From CAZOEL01 sp964578835 (lineage in GTDB: Bacteria > Desulfobacterota > Syntrophobacteria > Syntrophobacterales > Syntrophobacteraceae), in the NCBI GenBank assembly GCA_964578835.1, contig CAZOEL010000106.1, positions 1 to 20,091 on the forward strand: a stretch of 20,091 nucleotides of DNA, given 5' to 3'. The translations under genes and the position numbers were made by a program. Of the stretch, positions 8,685 through 17,336 are shown piece by piece. Under the pieces are notes generated by a model. That model did not search any database. It was not told where the DNA came from and saw only the letters and a list, made by a program, of their open reading frames with translations. Each line of letters starts with the position of its first letter. Position 1 is the stretch's first letter.

Positions 8685-9731
8685 AAAGCCACGCAGGCCA
8701 TCGAAAGGGAAACCAGCCTTGAGGCCGCAGCGGATCTTCCTTATAGATCCCCTTTCCTGGCAGTCGAATCTCCAGGCAATGGAGCGACGGTCAAAAGTGT
8801 CTCAAAATCCAAACTTCGCTCAAAGCCAATTTATCATGGATTCAGGTGACTTGACAGAGCCAAAAAGGTAGGGAAGCTATGTATTTAAAGAGGCATTGGG
8901 TGCGGTGCGCAGGCTCTTTGGTAGGGTTTTACTGTATGCCCTCAAGCTGCAGCAGAGGGCGTTATGGGCTATTTGAGAAGCACCGGAGGACATGTACCGG
9001 GAGCAGGCGTACGAAACGGCAGTTTCTTCTTGAGCGACGGTTTGGATTGGCCTTTGCCTTCATGCGTGGAGCGAAACTCTTTTCAGCCGCCTCAATGGTA
9101 TCAAAAGTCCAGGCTTGCCTGTGCAGGATCTTTTCCCCGCTCCGCTTTCCTTACAGACCCGAAATGCCCCACCATGCCTCGCGATCCAATTGATATAGAA
9201 TGCCTGTAGTGGACTGTAAGGAGCGAACAGGTGAGCACTTTTTACGAGGAGGTTAGAACCAAAGATCCTCAATTATATGATAAGCCGCTACGCTGCTCTA
9301 TAGAGCAAATAGCCCTGGGGCTCTTTTAAGTCTCTTGCCCATAGCCAAATCTCACGTTGATCTGAGGCGTTCGAATTCGGCGCATGCCTCTCTGGACCGG
9401 CGCCAAGAAAGTTTTTGTCGGACTTCGAATTCACGACAGCTCTCCTCTGTCTTGATGCGAGGCATATCCTAGCATCGTTCTACATATACAAATCTTTTGC
9501 GTTATACGGATAGCCAAAAGTAAAGTTCACCATTGCGGCATGTTCTGTAATGACGCAGAGTTCCAGGGAGCCCCGTATATCGCTACGAAGTGTCCATCCG
9601 ATGAGAAATAACAGCCTGAGGATTCAGCCCCTCTCCTCTTCTGAGGCGGCTGACTGCCCGACTCTATTTAAATTCTGTTTATCAAAAACGATGATAATTC
9701 CGAATAGAGACTAACAAACCTAAGGAGTTGC
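8685..9731. other. Long non-coding stretch between divergent transcription units
   Basis: With the part up to 10090, this makes about 1.4 kb without a convincing gene. Overlapping short frames such as 8879-9193 and 8964-9209 have no recognisable domain and low-complexity, Cys/Arg-rich compositions typical of non-coding reading. The interval must contain the promoter of the kinase operon (minus strand) and probably that of the phosphatase-like gene (plus strand), but I could not find a convincing -35/-10 pair for either. No RNA gene is evident. Confidence 0.55.
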
Positions 9732-9858
9732 AAAGGAATAACTCATCGTTTTATGGATTCCGGCTTTCGCCGGAATGACGCCTTAAATGGCCTGGATCGT
9801 CATTCCGGCGAAAGCCGGAACCCAGAGATTCTGCCTGGAACAGATGAGTTATTCCTTT
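9732..9858. mobile_element. MITE-like palindromic element with 16-bp terminal repeats
   Basis: Perfect 16-bp terminal inverted repeats, AAAGGAATAACTCATC at 9732-9747 and its complement at 9843-9858, enclose a second inverted pair at 9755-9780 and 9798-9823 (25 of 26 bases). Each inner arm is itself a small palindrome built on TTCCGGC...GCCGGAA. The whole 127-bp unit can fold into one long hairpin and encodes nothing. This is the layout of a miniature inverted-repeat element or a compound REP-type repeat. It lies in the otherwise gene-free interval upstream of the phosphatase-like gene. No transposase is nearby, so it would depend on one supplied from elsewhere. Confidence 0.75.
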
Positions 9859-10090
9859 CCGGCTCCAAACCTCTGTGAAGCAGCTTTAAGCATGGGCAGT
9901 TCGGAAAGAAAGGAGCTGTTCGTCAATCGGCTCACATAATGGGCCGGAAACGAAAGAATAGCGTGATCTGATGCGACGCGCTCTTGTTCCACAGGGCTGT
10001 TGAGATTGGGCAGGAAGGACGCCCCAAACTGCAAAGTTGGAGCGGCAGGTTCTTTTTTCAATTTTTACCCATCGGCTCTGGAGGGGCAAA

Positions 10091-11542
10091 ATGAATTTAT
10101 TGAAACGTATGATTATCCTGATCGGTCTTGCGCTTACCCTCATCGTTCCCGTCCATGTTCCGGCCCTGGCGCAGAAGATTACAGATACCGATGACGGCGC
10201 CACTCTTAAACAGATCATCATCTTTGGCCGTCACAGCATACGCTCATCCACTGCTGACCCATCCCAGTTGGATCAGTATTCCGTTGATCCCTATCCTGCC
10301 TTTACCGGGGTCCCTAAAGGCTACCTGACTCCCAACGGAAGGGAGGCGGCGCGTTTGCTCGGCTCCTATTTTCACGACTATCTGCTCCACGAAGGGCTTC
10401 TGACGGGTGATACTCAAACAGATCTATCTCGCTCGTATTTCCGGGCCAATTCCATTCAACGCTCCAACATCACCGCCGCCAAGTTCGGGGAAGGGCTGAT
10501 CCCAGGGGCAACAATATCGGTGCACTCCTACCCGATTGCCGATCCTGAAACCAACAAGCCTGCCGTTCCCGACCCGGTTTTCGATCCCCTTCTGGCAGGA
10601 GTGGCGACAGTCGATCCCGATCGCGCCGTGATGGAAGCTCGAGGAATTCTCGGTAGCGCGGAAGCGATAGCGTCCGCTTACAGCGCCGAGCTTTCCCTGA
10701 TCGGTGGTGTGCTCTATCCGCCACCCGCAAAGCCGACAAACGGAGCGTCAGGCTCGCCGGGCTCGGTTGATCCGACCTCTCAAATCACCAATCCAATTAC
10801 CATTACTGCCAGTCAGCCAATTCCAGACCCCTTCTATCCTCCGTACTATACGGGAAATGTGATCGATGTGGGCGGGCTGAATTTAACAAACTCTGCAGCC
10901 GACCCTTTTGTCATGCAGTACGCTGATGGCTTTCCGCTCGATGAGGTGGCGTGGGGCCGACTTTCATTGCCTGCTCTTTCCCAGCACATCCGACTCTTTA
11001 CCCTGCAAATGAATATTGCAATGCGCACGCCATACCTCAGCCGGGTACAGAGCTCGAACGCCGCCTCGCACGTACTTCGCTCCATGGAGCAGGCTGTTAC
11101 GGGCTCCAACATTCCCGGCGCCTTCGGGAACGCCAAATCACGGGTGCATGTAATTATCAGCTCCGATTACTACACGGCCGGATTGGCGGGACTTCTTCAG
11201 CTCCACTGGACGCTGCCCGGCTATCAACCGGATTATTGCGGTCCGGGCGGAGCACTCGTTTTTGAGCTGCGACAGTCGAAAAAAACGAAGAAGTATCTTG
11301 TTCGCGCGTTCTACACCGCACAAACCTTCGACCAACTCCGTAATCTGACGCCGCTAACGCTCGAGAATCCACCTGCAACAATACAGCTTCTGGTTCCTGG
11401 CGGCAGCAAATCGGTAACGGATTTGGATGTCGATTTTCAAACCTTTAAGAAGCTTTTAAGAAAAGCGATGGACCAGAACTCCATTCAGAAACCTCGGGAA
11501 GAGGTCCCGCCAAGCGTGTTGACGGGAGTCCCCCTGGACTAA
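10091..11542 (+). CDS. Exported histidine-acid-phosphatase (phytase)-like protein with altered active-site motifs
   Basis: This is a 483-residue protein with a Sec signal peptide (MNLLKRMIILIGLALTLIVP..., probable cleavage after PALA/PALAQ near residue 27-28). The ATG at 10091 is preferred over an upstream ATG at 10037 because it has GGAGGGG just upstream and puts the signal peptide at the N-terminus. Residues 41-53 (QIIIFGRHSIRSS) match the beta1 and phosphate-pocket region of branch-2 histidine phosphatases, whose signature is RHGxRxP. The nucleophile His48 and Arg47 and Arg51 are present, but Gly is Ser49 and Pro is Ser53. Near the C-terminus IISSDYYTAGLAGLLQLHW aligns with the usual GHDTNIAALAGLLGLHW region: Asp359 is kept but the motif His is Ser358. 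The family removes phosphate from phosphoesters in the periplasm. This member may have changed or lost activity. The next gene starts 96 nt downstream on the same strand, so the two may form an operon. Confidence 0.8.
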   Translation: MNLLKRMIILIGLALTLIVPVHVPALAQKITDTDDGATLKQIIIFGRHSIRSSTADPSQLDQYSVDPYPAFTGVPKGYLTPNGREAARLLGSYFHDYLLHEGLLTGDTQTDLSRSYFRANSIQRSNITAAKFGEGLIPGATISVHSYPIADPETNKPAVPDPVFDPLLAGVATVDPDRAVMEARGILGSAEAIASAYSAELSLIGGVLYPPPAKPTNGASGSPGSVDPTSQITNPITITASQPIPDPFYPPYYTGNVIDVGGLNLTNSAADPFVMQYADGFPLDEVAWGRLSLPALSQHIRLFTLQMNIAMRTPYLSRVQSSNAASHVLRSMEQAVTGSNIPGAFGNAKSRVHVIISSDYYTAGLAGLLQLHWTLPGYQPDYCGPGGALVFELRQSKKTKKYLVRAFYTAQTFDQLRNLTPLTLENPPATIQLLVPGGSKSVTDLDVDFQTFKKLLRKAMDQNSIQKPREEVPPSVLTGVPLD

Positions 11543-11638
11543 TCCGGAGTCGTCGAGACTTCGGTCAAGGCAGATTGCAGGGCAAATCACTCCATGGGGA
11601 AGAGATTACGTTCCATGAGAGAAACACGAAGGAGACGT

Positions 11639-14600
11639 ATGAAAAGGTTCCGGCTTAATGTTACGGTTGCAATTACCATCTTTATCGCCATCGCCGCCCT
11701 GGCGCTCCCGAAGGCGCAGGCCACCATGGCCCGTGGGATCTATGTGAACGGCGAGGTTCACTACCTGAGCGTCGGAGCCGATTCCAAACATATGACCATC
11801 TCCCATCAGGCGGGGACGGTGGACCCCAACTTTGCTTTGACACTGGGAACGGCGGTGTCCCAGAAAGTGGACTCCTGCACTCCCGATTTGGGAGGCATCA
11901 GCATGAATGGAGCCGTGTTCGACAACAAGATCTTTTTCGCCTTCACCGGCAACGCAGGGTGCAAGTCTACTCGGCCGGCAACCGGAGATACACACCTTTA
12001 TGTCGCCACGTATGACCTTACAAACAAAACCTTCGTCAATCCCGTGAAAGACCTGGGGGCCGTGCATCACACGGATACCAACACGACAATCAGCGGGACC
12101 AACGCCGACATTGACTTTGCCAGTGCGGCGATAGTCGTCTTCAACAACCTGCTCTATGTCTTCGCCGACAACGGGACCTACACGAGCGGCGATGGTGTCA
12201 ACTGGAGCTCCTATCCGGCGCTCCCGGTCGGCGGCAATAACATGCAGCCGCTGGATGCCATCACTTTCTACCCCCCCGATGCCGATCCTCTGATTATGAT
12301 CATTTATGGGAACTATACAACTGGTTATTCATGGTATGCCTCGCTCTACGCCACGACCTGGAACGGCCAATTTGGAGCGGCCTCCGTTCTCAACGGCCAA
12401 TATATCGAAATCGGCGAAACCAATGGAAGCACATACTTTAACCAAACTCTGGGCCTGTTCGCCGGGACTGCTTCCCCCGCATTTGCTCCGCAACCCGGTA
12501 ACTATCCTACGGGAACCCCACAGTTCTCGGCCGGCGCCAAGGCCCCGGCCCTCCAGCTCTTCCTCGGCGCGTCTTCCGTCTTTTCGACTACTAACGAGAC
12601 ATGGCTTGCCGTCAGGCGCCTCGAATATACATACAGCAAGAGCGGCGGTCAGTGGAGGGTCGATCCGGCGGTTTTCGTCCCTAATGGCGGATACGGCTAT
12701 AACTCCATTAGGGCCTTTCCCTGGTTTACCAGCGAGTGTACCGCTGAAAACAACATTCAGCGGCAGCATCTGGTGATCAACACCACGAACGATATCCCCA
12801 AAAATGCCAAACAGAACATTTACTTTACTTCCGATGCCCTGGTTCCACAGAATACGGACATTCCACTCAATTGCCACAGCACGGGCGGCACAGCCACCAA
12901 CACCGGTGATGGCGACTCCGACCAAATGGCAACGCTTCGGAAGTACTGGACGCTTGTGGGCATGGTCATGGGCTCTCCCCCCTTCGCCGTCAACAACGCC
13001 CAGGACTTCGAAATCGCGCCCCTCTCCAATGTTACCTACGGCCAGAGTCAGACCTCTGAGGTGTCCAACAGTCAGGAAACGGAAAATTCTGTGATGGTTT
13101 CGGCCGGTATCACCGTCCAGGCCGGGATCGAGCATGTTTTTGGAGTCAAGGACCAGGTGGACTCCAGCTACAAGCACGCCTGGGAAAGTGCGAACGAGAA
13201 AAGTACGACCTCCACTTTGAGTTACGGGTTCACATTAGGTACCGAAAACGCATCCACAGACCCCAATGATGCCGATCAGATCGGCACGATGGGCTGGGCG
13301 ATCTTTCACGTACCGACTATTGTCGTGCAGGATTACGCTCTGTACGCCTACGACTATGACGTGTCCGCCATGAGCGGGACCGCCCTCAACCAGGACATCC
13401 ACACCACCCAGGTGAACCCGGCCGATCTCTCTTACATCCAGGTTGCCTTCGAACTGGCAAACCCGGGCGGCCCGAACGATTCCATCCCGGGTCTCATGAG
13501 CGGGATCGCGCCGCTCACGAAATCGACGGACTTCACGGGGTGGAAGCAGGGATGGGAGTCCAATTCCACCACTTCCGCCACGAACCATTTCACGACTCTG
13601 CTGGGAGACAGCACCGCAGGCGAGCCCAAGATCAACACGATTACTTTCGTGAACGGCTCCAACGGGAGGGCCTCCTTTTCGCAAGATATAGAGACGGTTA
13701 CGACCACCGGACAAACATCGAATGTTGAAGTCTCCAACCAGACGAGTCTCGAGTTCGGCACAGAGGTGAAGGGGTTCAAGGCCGACCTCAAGGTGGGCTA
13801 TGACGGTCACTTTTCGAATTCCGTGACGAACACGGCCACCCTGGGATCCGATGTCGAAGCGGTTCTGGGGATGCCTACTTGCTATGAGCCTGCCTGCATC
13901 AAAACACTTACCGTTCAGCCCTACTTGCTCCAGGCTACGGACGCCAACGCACCGTGGGTTCCCACCGCCTACAACTCGCTTTTACCCTGGGCCATGCACT
14001 GGAAGATAGTGTCGTATACCACCGTCGGCGGCGGACGGTCCGGCGTCAGCCCTCCGGCGGACCAGGCGACGGGGACCATAGTGGGGGGCTCTGAAGACTA
14101 TGAAAAGGCGTCCGGATCAGGCGGCAGCAGCAGCTACTCCCTCAGGGGCGGCAAGATGATGTGGCAGGAGGATGACGGGACCCTCAAACCCATCCCCATG
14201 ACAGCCCGGGAATTTGTTCCGGACCTGGGAGTTTCCCTTAAGCTCAACGGTTACACATGGTCATCATCACAGGCCGGCGGCAAGTGGTCGCGCCGGGGAA
14301 ATATCTGGACCTTCAGGACCAATAAATCTGTGAAGAGCGACATCGTATCCCTGAAGCTCAATTTCACCACCAAGACCTGGCATTTAGACCTCTCCAAGGC
14401 CGACCTGTCCCCTTTCCTGAAGGTCTCGGAGGGCAAGACCCAACTGGGACTGAATATTAACGGGAAGTATGAGTTTTATTTCGACTTGGAACACGAGGTG
14501 AAAGGCGAGTGGGACCACAATCCACTCACGACGGCATTGGCGCCGAACCGGCATGCGCTCTCATTGAGCCGCTACAACGGCTCCTTTGAGCCATCCGCAG

Positions 14601-14959
14601 GTAAGGGTACAGTCACGCTGGAAGGAGATCTTCCCGCTGATCTGCAACATTTCGGAGACATTTCTTTCCTGGTGAACGGCCGCCAAATCAATATGCCTCT
14701 CATATCGCACAAGAATTACGCAAAAGCGCTTGCAGAAGGCAGGAAGCTGGTTGTCAACGCAAAGAGAGGTCTCAAGCTTTCCCTGGATTTCGGAAAGAAG
14801 AAGTGGCGCGCTCATTTCAACGGGAAGATCGACCCGCTTCTCATACCACGGTCGACTGTAACGACGATCCAGGTCAAGGTGGGCGGGGAGCTGTATTACT
14901 CGGGCGAGCACACGGTCCGGGACTACTCATCAAAGCTCAAATACGTTAACCCTGATTGA
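11639..14959 (+). CDS. Large exported beta-rich protein of unknown function, possible pore-forming-like region
   Basis: This is a 1106-residue protein. The ATG at 11639 is chosen over 11594 because AAGGAG lies 4 nt upstream and a classical signal peptide follows (MKRFRLNVTVAITIFIAIAA..., cleavage after AQA near residue 29). Residues ~30-450 have repeated short beta-strand and Trp/Tyr/Gly/Asp patterns like a beta-propeller or sialidase/lectin fold. Residues ~475-545 and ~670-745 are runs of alternating Ser/Thr and hydrophobic residues (for example SQETENSVMVSAG and GQTSNVEVSNQTSLEFG), reminiscent of the membrane-inserting strands of aerolysin/ETX-MTX2 proteins. Residues ~854-1100 hold a tandem beta domain, with SLKLNFTTKTWHLDLS near 902 and GLKLSLDFGKKKWRAHF near 1043 in equivalent places. 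I do not recognise a named family, and the pore-former resemblance is by eye only. No sortase, autotransporter or type I secretion signal is seen. Confidence 0.75.
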   Translation: MKRFRLNVTVAITIFIAIAALALPKAQATMARGIYVNGEVHYLSVGADSKHMTISHQAGTVDPNFALTLGTAVSQKVDSCTPDLGGISMNGAVFDNKIFFAFTGNAGCKSTRPATGDTHLYVATYDLTNKTFVNPVKDLGAVHHTDTNTTISGTNADIDFASAAIVVFNNLLYVFADNGTYTSGDGVNWSSYPALPVGGNNMQPLDAITFYPPDADPLIMIIYGNYTTGYSWYASLYATTWNGQFGAASVLNGQYIEIGETNGSTYFNQTLGLFAGTASPAFAPQPGNYPTGTPQFSAGAKAPALQLFLGASSVFSTTNETWLAVRRLEYTYSKSGGQWRVDPAVFVPNGGYGYNSIRAFPWFTSECTAENNIQRQHLVINTTNDIPKNAKQNIYFTSDALVPQNTDIPLNCHSTGGTATNTGDGDSDQMATLRKYWTLVGMVMGSPPFAVNNAQDFEIAPLSNVTYGQSQTSEVSNSQETENSVMVSAGITVQAGIEHVFGVKDQVDSSYKHAWESANEKSTTSTLSYGFTLGTENASTDPNDADQIGTMGWAIFHVPTIVVQDYALYAYDYDVSAMSGTALNQDIHTTQVNPADLSYIQVAFELANPGGPNDSIPGLMSGIAPLTKSTDFTGWKQGWESNSTTSATNHFTTLLGDSTAGEPKINTITFVNGSNGRASFSQDIETVTTTGQTSNVEVSNQTSLEFGTEVKGFKADLKVGYDGHFSNSVTNTATLGSDVEAVLGMPTCYEPACIKTLTVQPYLLQATDANAPWVPTAYNSLLPWAMHWKIVSYTTVGGGRSGVSPPADQATGTIVGGSEDYEKASGSGGSSSYSLRGGKMMWQEDDGTLKPIPMTAREFVPDLGVSLKLNGYTWSSSQAGGKWSRRGNIWTFRTNKSVKSDIVSLKLNFTTKTWHLDLSKADLSPFLKVSEGKTQLGLNINGKYEFYFDLEHEVKGEWDHNPLTTALAPNRHALSLSRYNGSFEPSAGKGTVTLEGDLPADLQHFGDISFLVNGRQINMPLISHKNYAKALAEGRKLVVNAKRGLKLSLDFGKKKWRAHFNGKIDPLLIPRSTVTTIQVKVGGELYYSGEHTVRDYSSKLKYVNPD

Positions 14960-15200
14960 GCGGTTCGCTGAAGCTCGCGCCGCCATCAAAGGAACGCGCA
15001 AAGAAGATTTCGCCGCCATGCGAGCCGCCGGAAAACACAATCTCCTGCCAGAGGATAAACACCTCGTCCAGCTCCGTCGGCGATACGGCGAGTCTCGGCA
15101 GCCATGAAATAACTCTCGGGCTGCGTGATATGTTCACAGGCGCCCCGTGGTGCAGCGCCGCTTTTCCCTTGAGGGGCAAAGTGAAAATATCCCGCAACAT
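14946..15200 (-). pseudogene. Short BNR/Asp-box (sialidase-like) protein fragment
   Basis: This is an 84-residue ORF read from ATG 15200, with AAGGAAG a few bases upstream; a GTG directly before it is also possible. Its second half, with RLAVSPTELDEVFILWQ followed by GEIFFARSFDGGASFSEP, is a typical sialidase/BNR repeat ending in an Asp-box (S-x-D-G-G-x-[ST]-F). The preceding APVNISRSP looks like the tail of another such repeat. Sialidase-like propellers are normally 350 residues or more, so this is a stump carrying one repeat. It follows the amidohydrolase gene closely on the same strand. Its last 14 bases overlap the 3' end of the large exported protein gene on the other strand. It may be a deletion remnant or a small secretion-less gene; I favour remnant. 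Confidence 0.5.
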
Positions 15201-15233
15201 CACTTCCGCTTCCTTCCGTATATTCTTTCAGGT

Positions 15234-16613
15234 TCATTGCGATGGACTGTAAATATGGCCATCTTTAATGACCAAATGGATATTGCTTATATTCCGGATA
15301 TTTGAGAGAGGGTCAGCGTTGAGAACGACAAGGTCCGCGAGCTTTCCTTCCTCAATGGTTCCCAACTCATTCAACTTGCCCATGAGCTTTGCGCCGTTTG
15401 CCGTTGCAGCTGTAAGGATCTCTTGTGCGGAGAGCCCGGCTTGCTCCATCAGCTCAAATTCACGGAACATGGCCGGGCCATGGGGGGTTCCGATATTTCC
15501 CGCATCCGTTCCGGCAGCAACGGTGACGCCTGCTTCCTGGAGTCTTTTCAGATTCCGCAGACTCACAGCATTAGGACGGGCTGGCCTCGAAGCCTTCATT
15601 CTCTGGTGAATGCTTGAAGGAATGTTTCCTTGAGGAAGCCTTCCTAGATCAGTCAATGTGGATAGGACATACGGGTTTGCAATCCTGAGCTCAGGGGGCG
15701 TTAGCTCAAGCCGCTGGGAGAACGCCTCATCGTATCGCAGCGACACCATAAGAGTGGGTATATAGATGTTCCCCTTTTGCTTCAGCATCCCTACGAATTC
15801 TTCATCCACAACTCGATCCTGCACGCTGTGGACGAGAATGTCCGCACCGGCTGCGACGGCAATTCGAGCCGCCTCGAGCTCGGTGGCGTGAACCGCCACA
15901 CGGATGCCCCTCCTATGACTTTCCTCGACAATGGCCTCGATCAGGGAAAGGTAATCTTTGAGATCATGGCCGGGCAGTGGAATAAACCAGATCTTGATGA
16001 AATCGGGTTTGAACGCCGCCTGCCGATCCACTTCTCTTCTCGCCTCCTCCGGGGAATTCACCTTAATGATGGGAGGATCTTCTGTAGTAAGCTCCGAAGG
16101 CTGATAGGTCGAGATGAGAGGACCTGCCACAGCAACCCTTGGCGCCCGGGAAGCCCTTCCGGCCTGCTCACGCACCTTGAAATTCCAGAGAGGACCTCCC
16201 ATATCCACAACCGAGGTGACGCCGCTGCGGATGTATCGAGTGAAGGCATCCTCGATATGATCCTTGATCCATTTGAGCTCATCCTCATAGGATCTCTGTT
16301 CTCTTAAATCGATGATATCGGGGCGGGTATAGAGGCTTCCCGACTGAAAAAAGTGTACATGTCCGTCTATAAGCCCTGGAATGATCCACTTTCCGCTTGC
16401 CTGGATCACTTCCGCCCCATCAGGAATCGTCACATCGCCTTTTTTCCCTGCTTCTGCGATCCTCTCCCCTTCCAACACTATGACGGAATTTTCAAGGGGC
16501 GCGGGCAGGTGCGGACTGATGAGGGTCCCCCCGGAGATTGCTATCACACGCGCATGCACATCGCAGGAGAGCGCGATGACGATCAAAATGGCAAGGAGAA
16601 CCCAAATCCTCAT
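15234..16613 (-). CDS. Exported metal-dependent amidohydrolase (imidazolonepropionase-like)
   Basis: This is a 459-residue protein counted from ATG 16613. That start puts a clear signal peptide first (MRIWVLLAILIVIALSCDVHA, cleavage after residue 21); longer in-frame starts at 16673 and 16715 bury it. The composite amidohydrolase fold is complete: the N-terminal beta-sandwich (VIAISGGTLI), IPGLIDGHVHFF with metal ligands His85 and His87, FIKIW (Lys207, candidate bridging lysine), VAVHATE (His242), ILVHS (His262), AGTDAGN (Asp370), and the C-terminal return of the sandwich ending GTIEEGKLADLVVLNADPL. Such enzymes hydrolyse cyclic amides, peptides, lactones or esters using one or two metal ions. 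Periplasmic members of this subgroup include Xaa-Pro and organophosphate hydrolase relatives. The substrate cannot be assigned. A short Asp-box fragment follows downstream. Confidence 0.9.
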   Translation of the reverse strand: MRIWVLLAILIVIALSCDVHARVIAISGGTLISPHLPAPLENSVIVLEGERIAEAGKKGDVTIPDGAEVIQASGKWIIPGLIDGHVHFFQSGSLYTRPDIIDLREQRSYEDELKWIKDHIEDAFTRYIRSGVTSVVDMGGPLWNFKVREQAGRASRAPRVAVAGPLISTYQPSELTTEDPPIIKVNSPEEARREVDRQAAFKPDFIKIWFIPLPGHDLKDYLSLIEAIVEESHRRGIRVAVHATELEAARIAVAAGADILVHSVQDRVVDEEFVGMLKQKGNIYIPTLMVSLRYDEAFSQRLELTPPELRIANPYVLSTLTDLGRLPQGNIPSSIHQRMKASRPARPNAVSLRNLKRLQEAGVTVAAGTDAGNIGTPHGPAMFREFELMEQAGLSAQEILTAATANGAKLMGKLNELGTIEEGKLADLVVLNADPLSNIRNISNIHLVIKDGHIYSPSQ

Positions 16614-16721
16614 GGCGTCAACTGCTTTCAAGGTCGTTTTCCACAATGGATCCCTAATTCGATCCGAGCTCATCCGGTTGCCTGAACGCAACAAGACGAA
16701 ATAAAGCTCGAACAATCTAGA

Positions 16722-16749
16722 ATTATAGGCTTTTTATAAAATATAAGAA
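16722..16749 (-). promoter_or_regulatory. Candidate sigma-70 promoter of the amidohydrolase gene
   Basis: A perfect TATAAT on the minus strand (16727-16722) is preceded, after 16 nt, by TTCTTA (16749-16744), a weak match to TTGACA. It sits in an AT-rich patch about 110 nt before the preferred start codon at 16613. There is no better pair nearby. Confidence 0.4.
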
Positions 16750-16752
16750 CGT

Positions 16753-17024
16753 TTACCCACTTCGTCACAGCAACGGCAAAGCGAGCTATTGTCAAATGTT
16801 GTGCGCATCGTTGAGCAACGGCGCATCTTTCTGCTGAATTCCGTCGACAGATTTGACGCCCTGAAGACCAGAGCAGACGCCGTCCTTCCCGTATAGCAGT
16901 TGCGGGTCTTCTCGGCCCGCAGCCTTACCGTCGCGAAGGTAGATTTAGGGTGTCTAAAAAGCGTCAAAATAGTCCAGAATTCCTCCCCGTTTTTTGGACC
17001 GGGTGTAGTTGTAAAAGTGGGTAA
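16753..17024. other. Possible degraded insertion remnant
   Basis: A 10-base inverted repeat, TTACCCACTT at 16753-16762 and AAGTGGGTAA at 17015-17024, brackets about 250 nt that carry no intact gene. The minus-strand frame inside (16967-16734) reads as Arg/Thr/Cys-rich protein with no motif I can name. The arms and spacing are compatible with a decayed small insertion element, but a 10-base match over this distance can also be chance. Confidence 0.25.
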
Positions 17025-17306
17025 GACGGCAAATGCGAAGCCCCGAAAGGGCGAAATACCATAGCTCAGGGCATCGCCCTCATCGTTACCGTGTCATTGA
17101 TCTCGCTTGACCGGCTTAGAGAACGTCATTCTCAACCCGGAACCCACAAGCCGGGCCAGGGGTCTGGAAGGATGAAGCTTTAAGAGCGGGCATGTAAAGC
17201 CAGCAGAAAGACAGGCGCATCATGAAAAAGACATAGGACCCGGTCGGGAGCCCTCAGTCAGTTTGACAAATAAAAACCCTGTCATTTTAAGGATTAATGA
17301 AAGGGA
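17025..17306. other. Non-coding interval upstream of small exported protein gene
   Basis: No gene is seen. Small palindromes are present, for instance AGGGC-ATC-GCCCT at 17068-17080 and CCCCGAAAGGGCG near 17041. I looked for a c-di-GMP or other riboswitch core and did not find a convincing one. The sequence could belong to the decayed element on its left or to a long leader of the gene at 17395. Confidence 0.4.
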
Positions 17307-17336
17307 TTGACACATTTTCCCGGTGAGAGCATTCTT
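17307..17336 (+). promoter_or_regulatory. Candidate promoter of the small exported protein gene
   Basis: A perfect TTGACA is at 17307-17312. After 17-18 nt comes CATTCT/ATTCTT (17330-17336), a poor -10 match. It lies about 60 nt before the start codon at 17395. I looked for a sigma-54 GG-N10-GC arrangement in the same stretch and it does not fit. Confidence 0.35.

Noticed and set aside
8879..9209. Two overlapping plus-strand frames of 80-104 codons in the interval upstream of the kinase operon
   Set aside because: No domain, unusual Cys/Arg/Ser-rich composition, mutual overlap, and no neighbour relationship. They read like non-coding DNA.
12329..13177. 282-codon minus-strand frame opposite the large exported protein gene
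   Set aside because: Gly/Val/Arg-rich shadow of a GC-rich gene. No start signal and no domain.
16734..16967. 77-codon minus-strand frame considered as a transposase remnant
   Set aside because: I could not identify a DDE or other catalytic motif. Kept only as part of a low-confidence remnant.
17044..17240. Possible riboswitch or group II intron fragment upstream of the small exported protein gene
   Set aside because: The core motifs of c-di-GMP riboswitches and of intron domain V were not found by eye.
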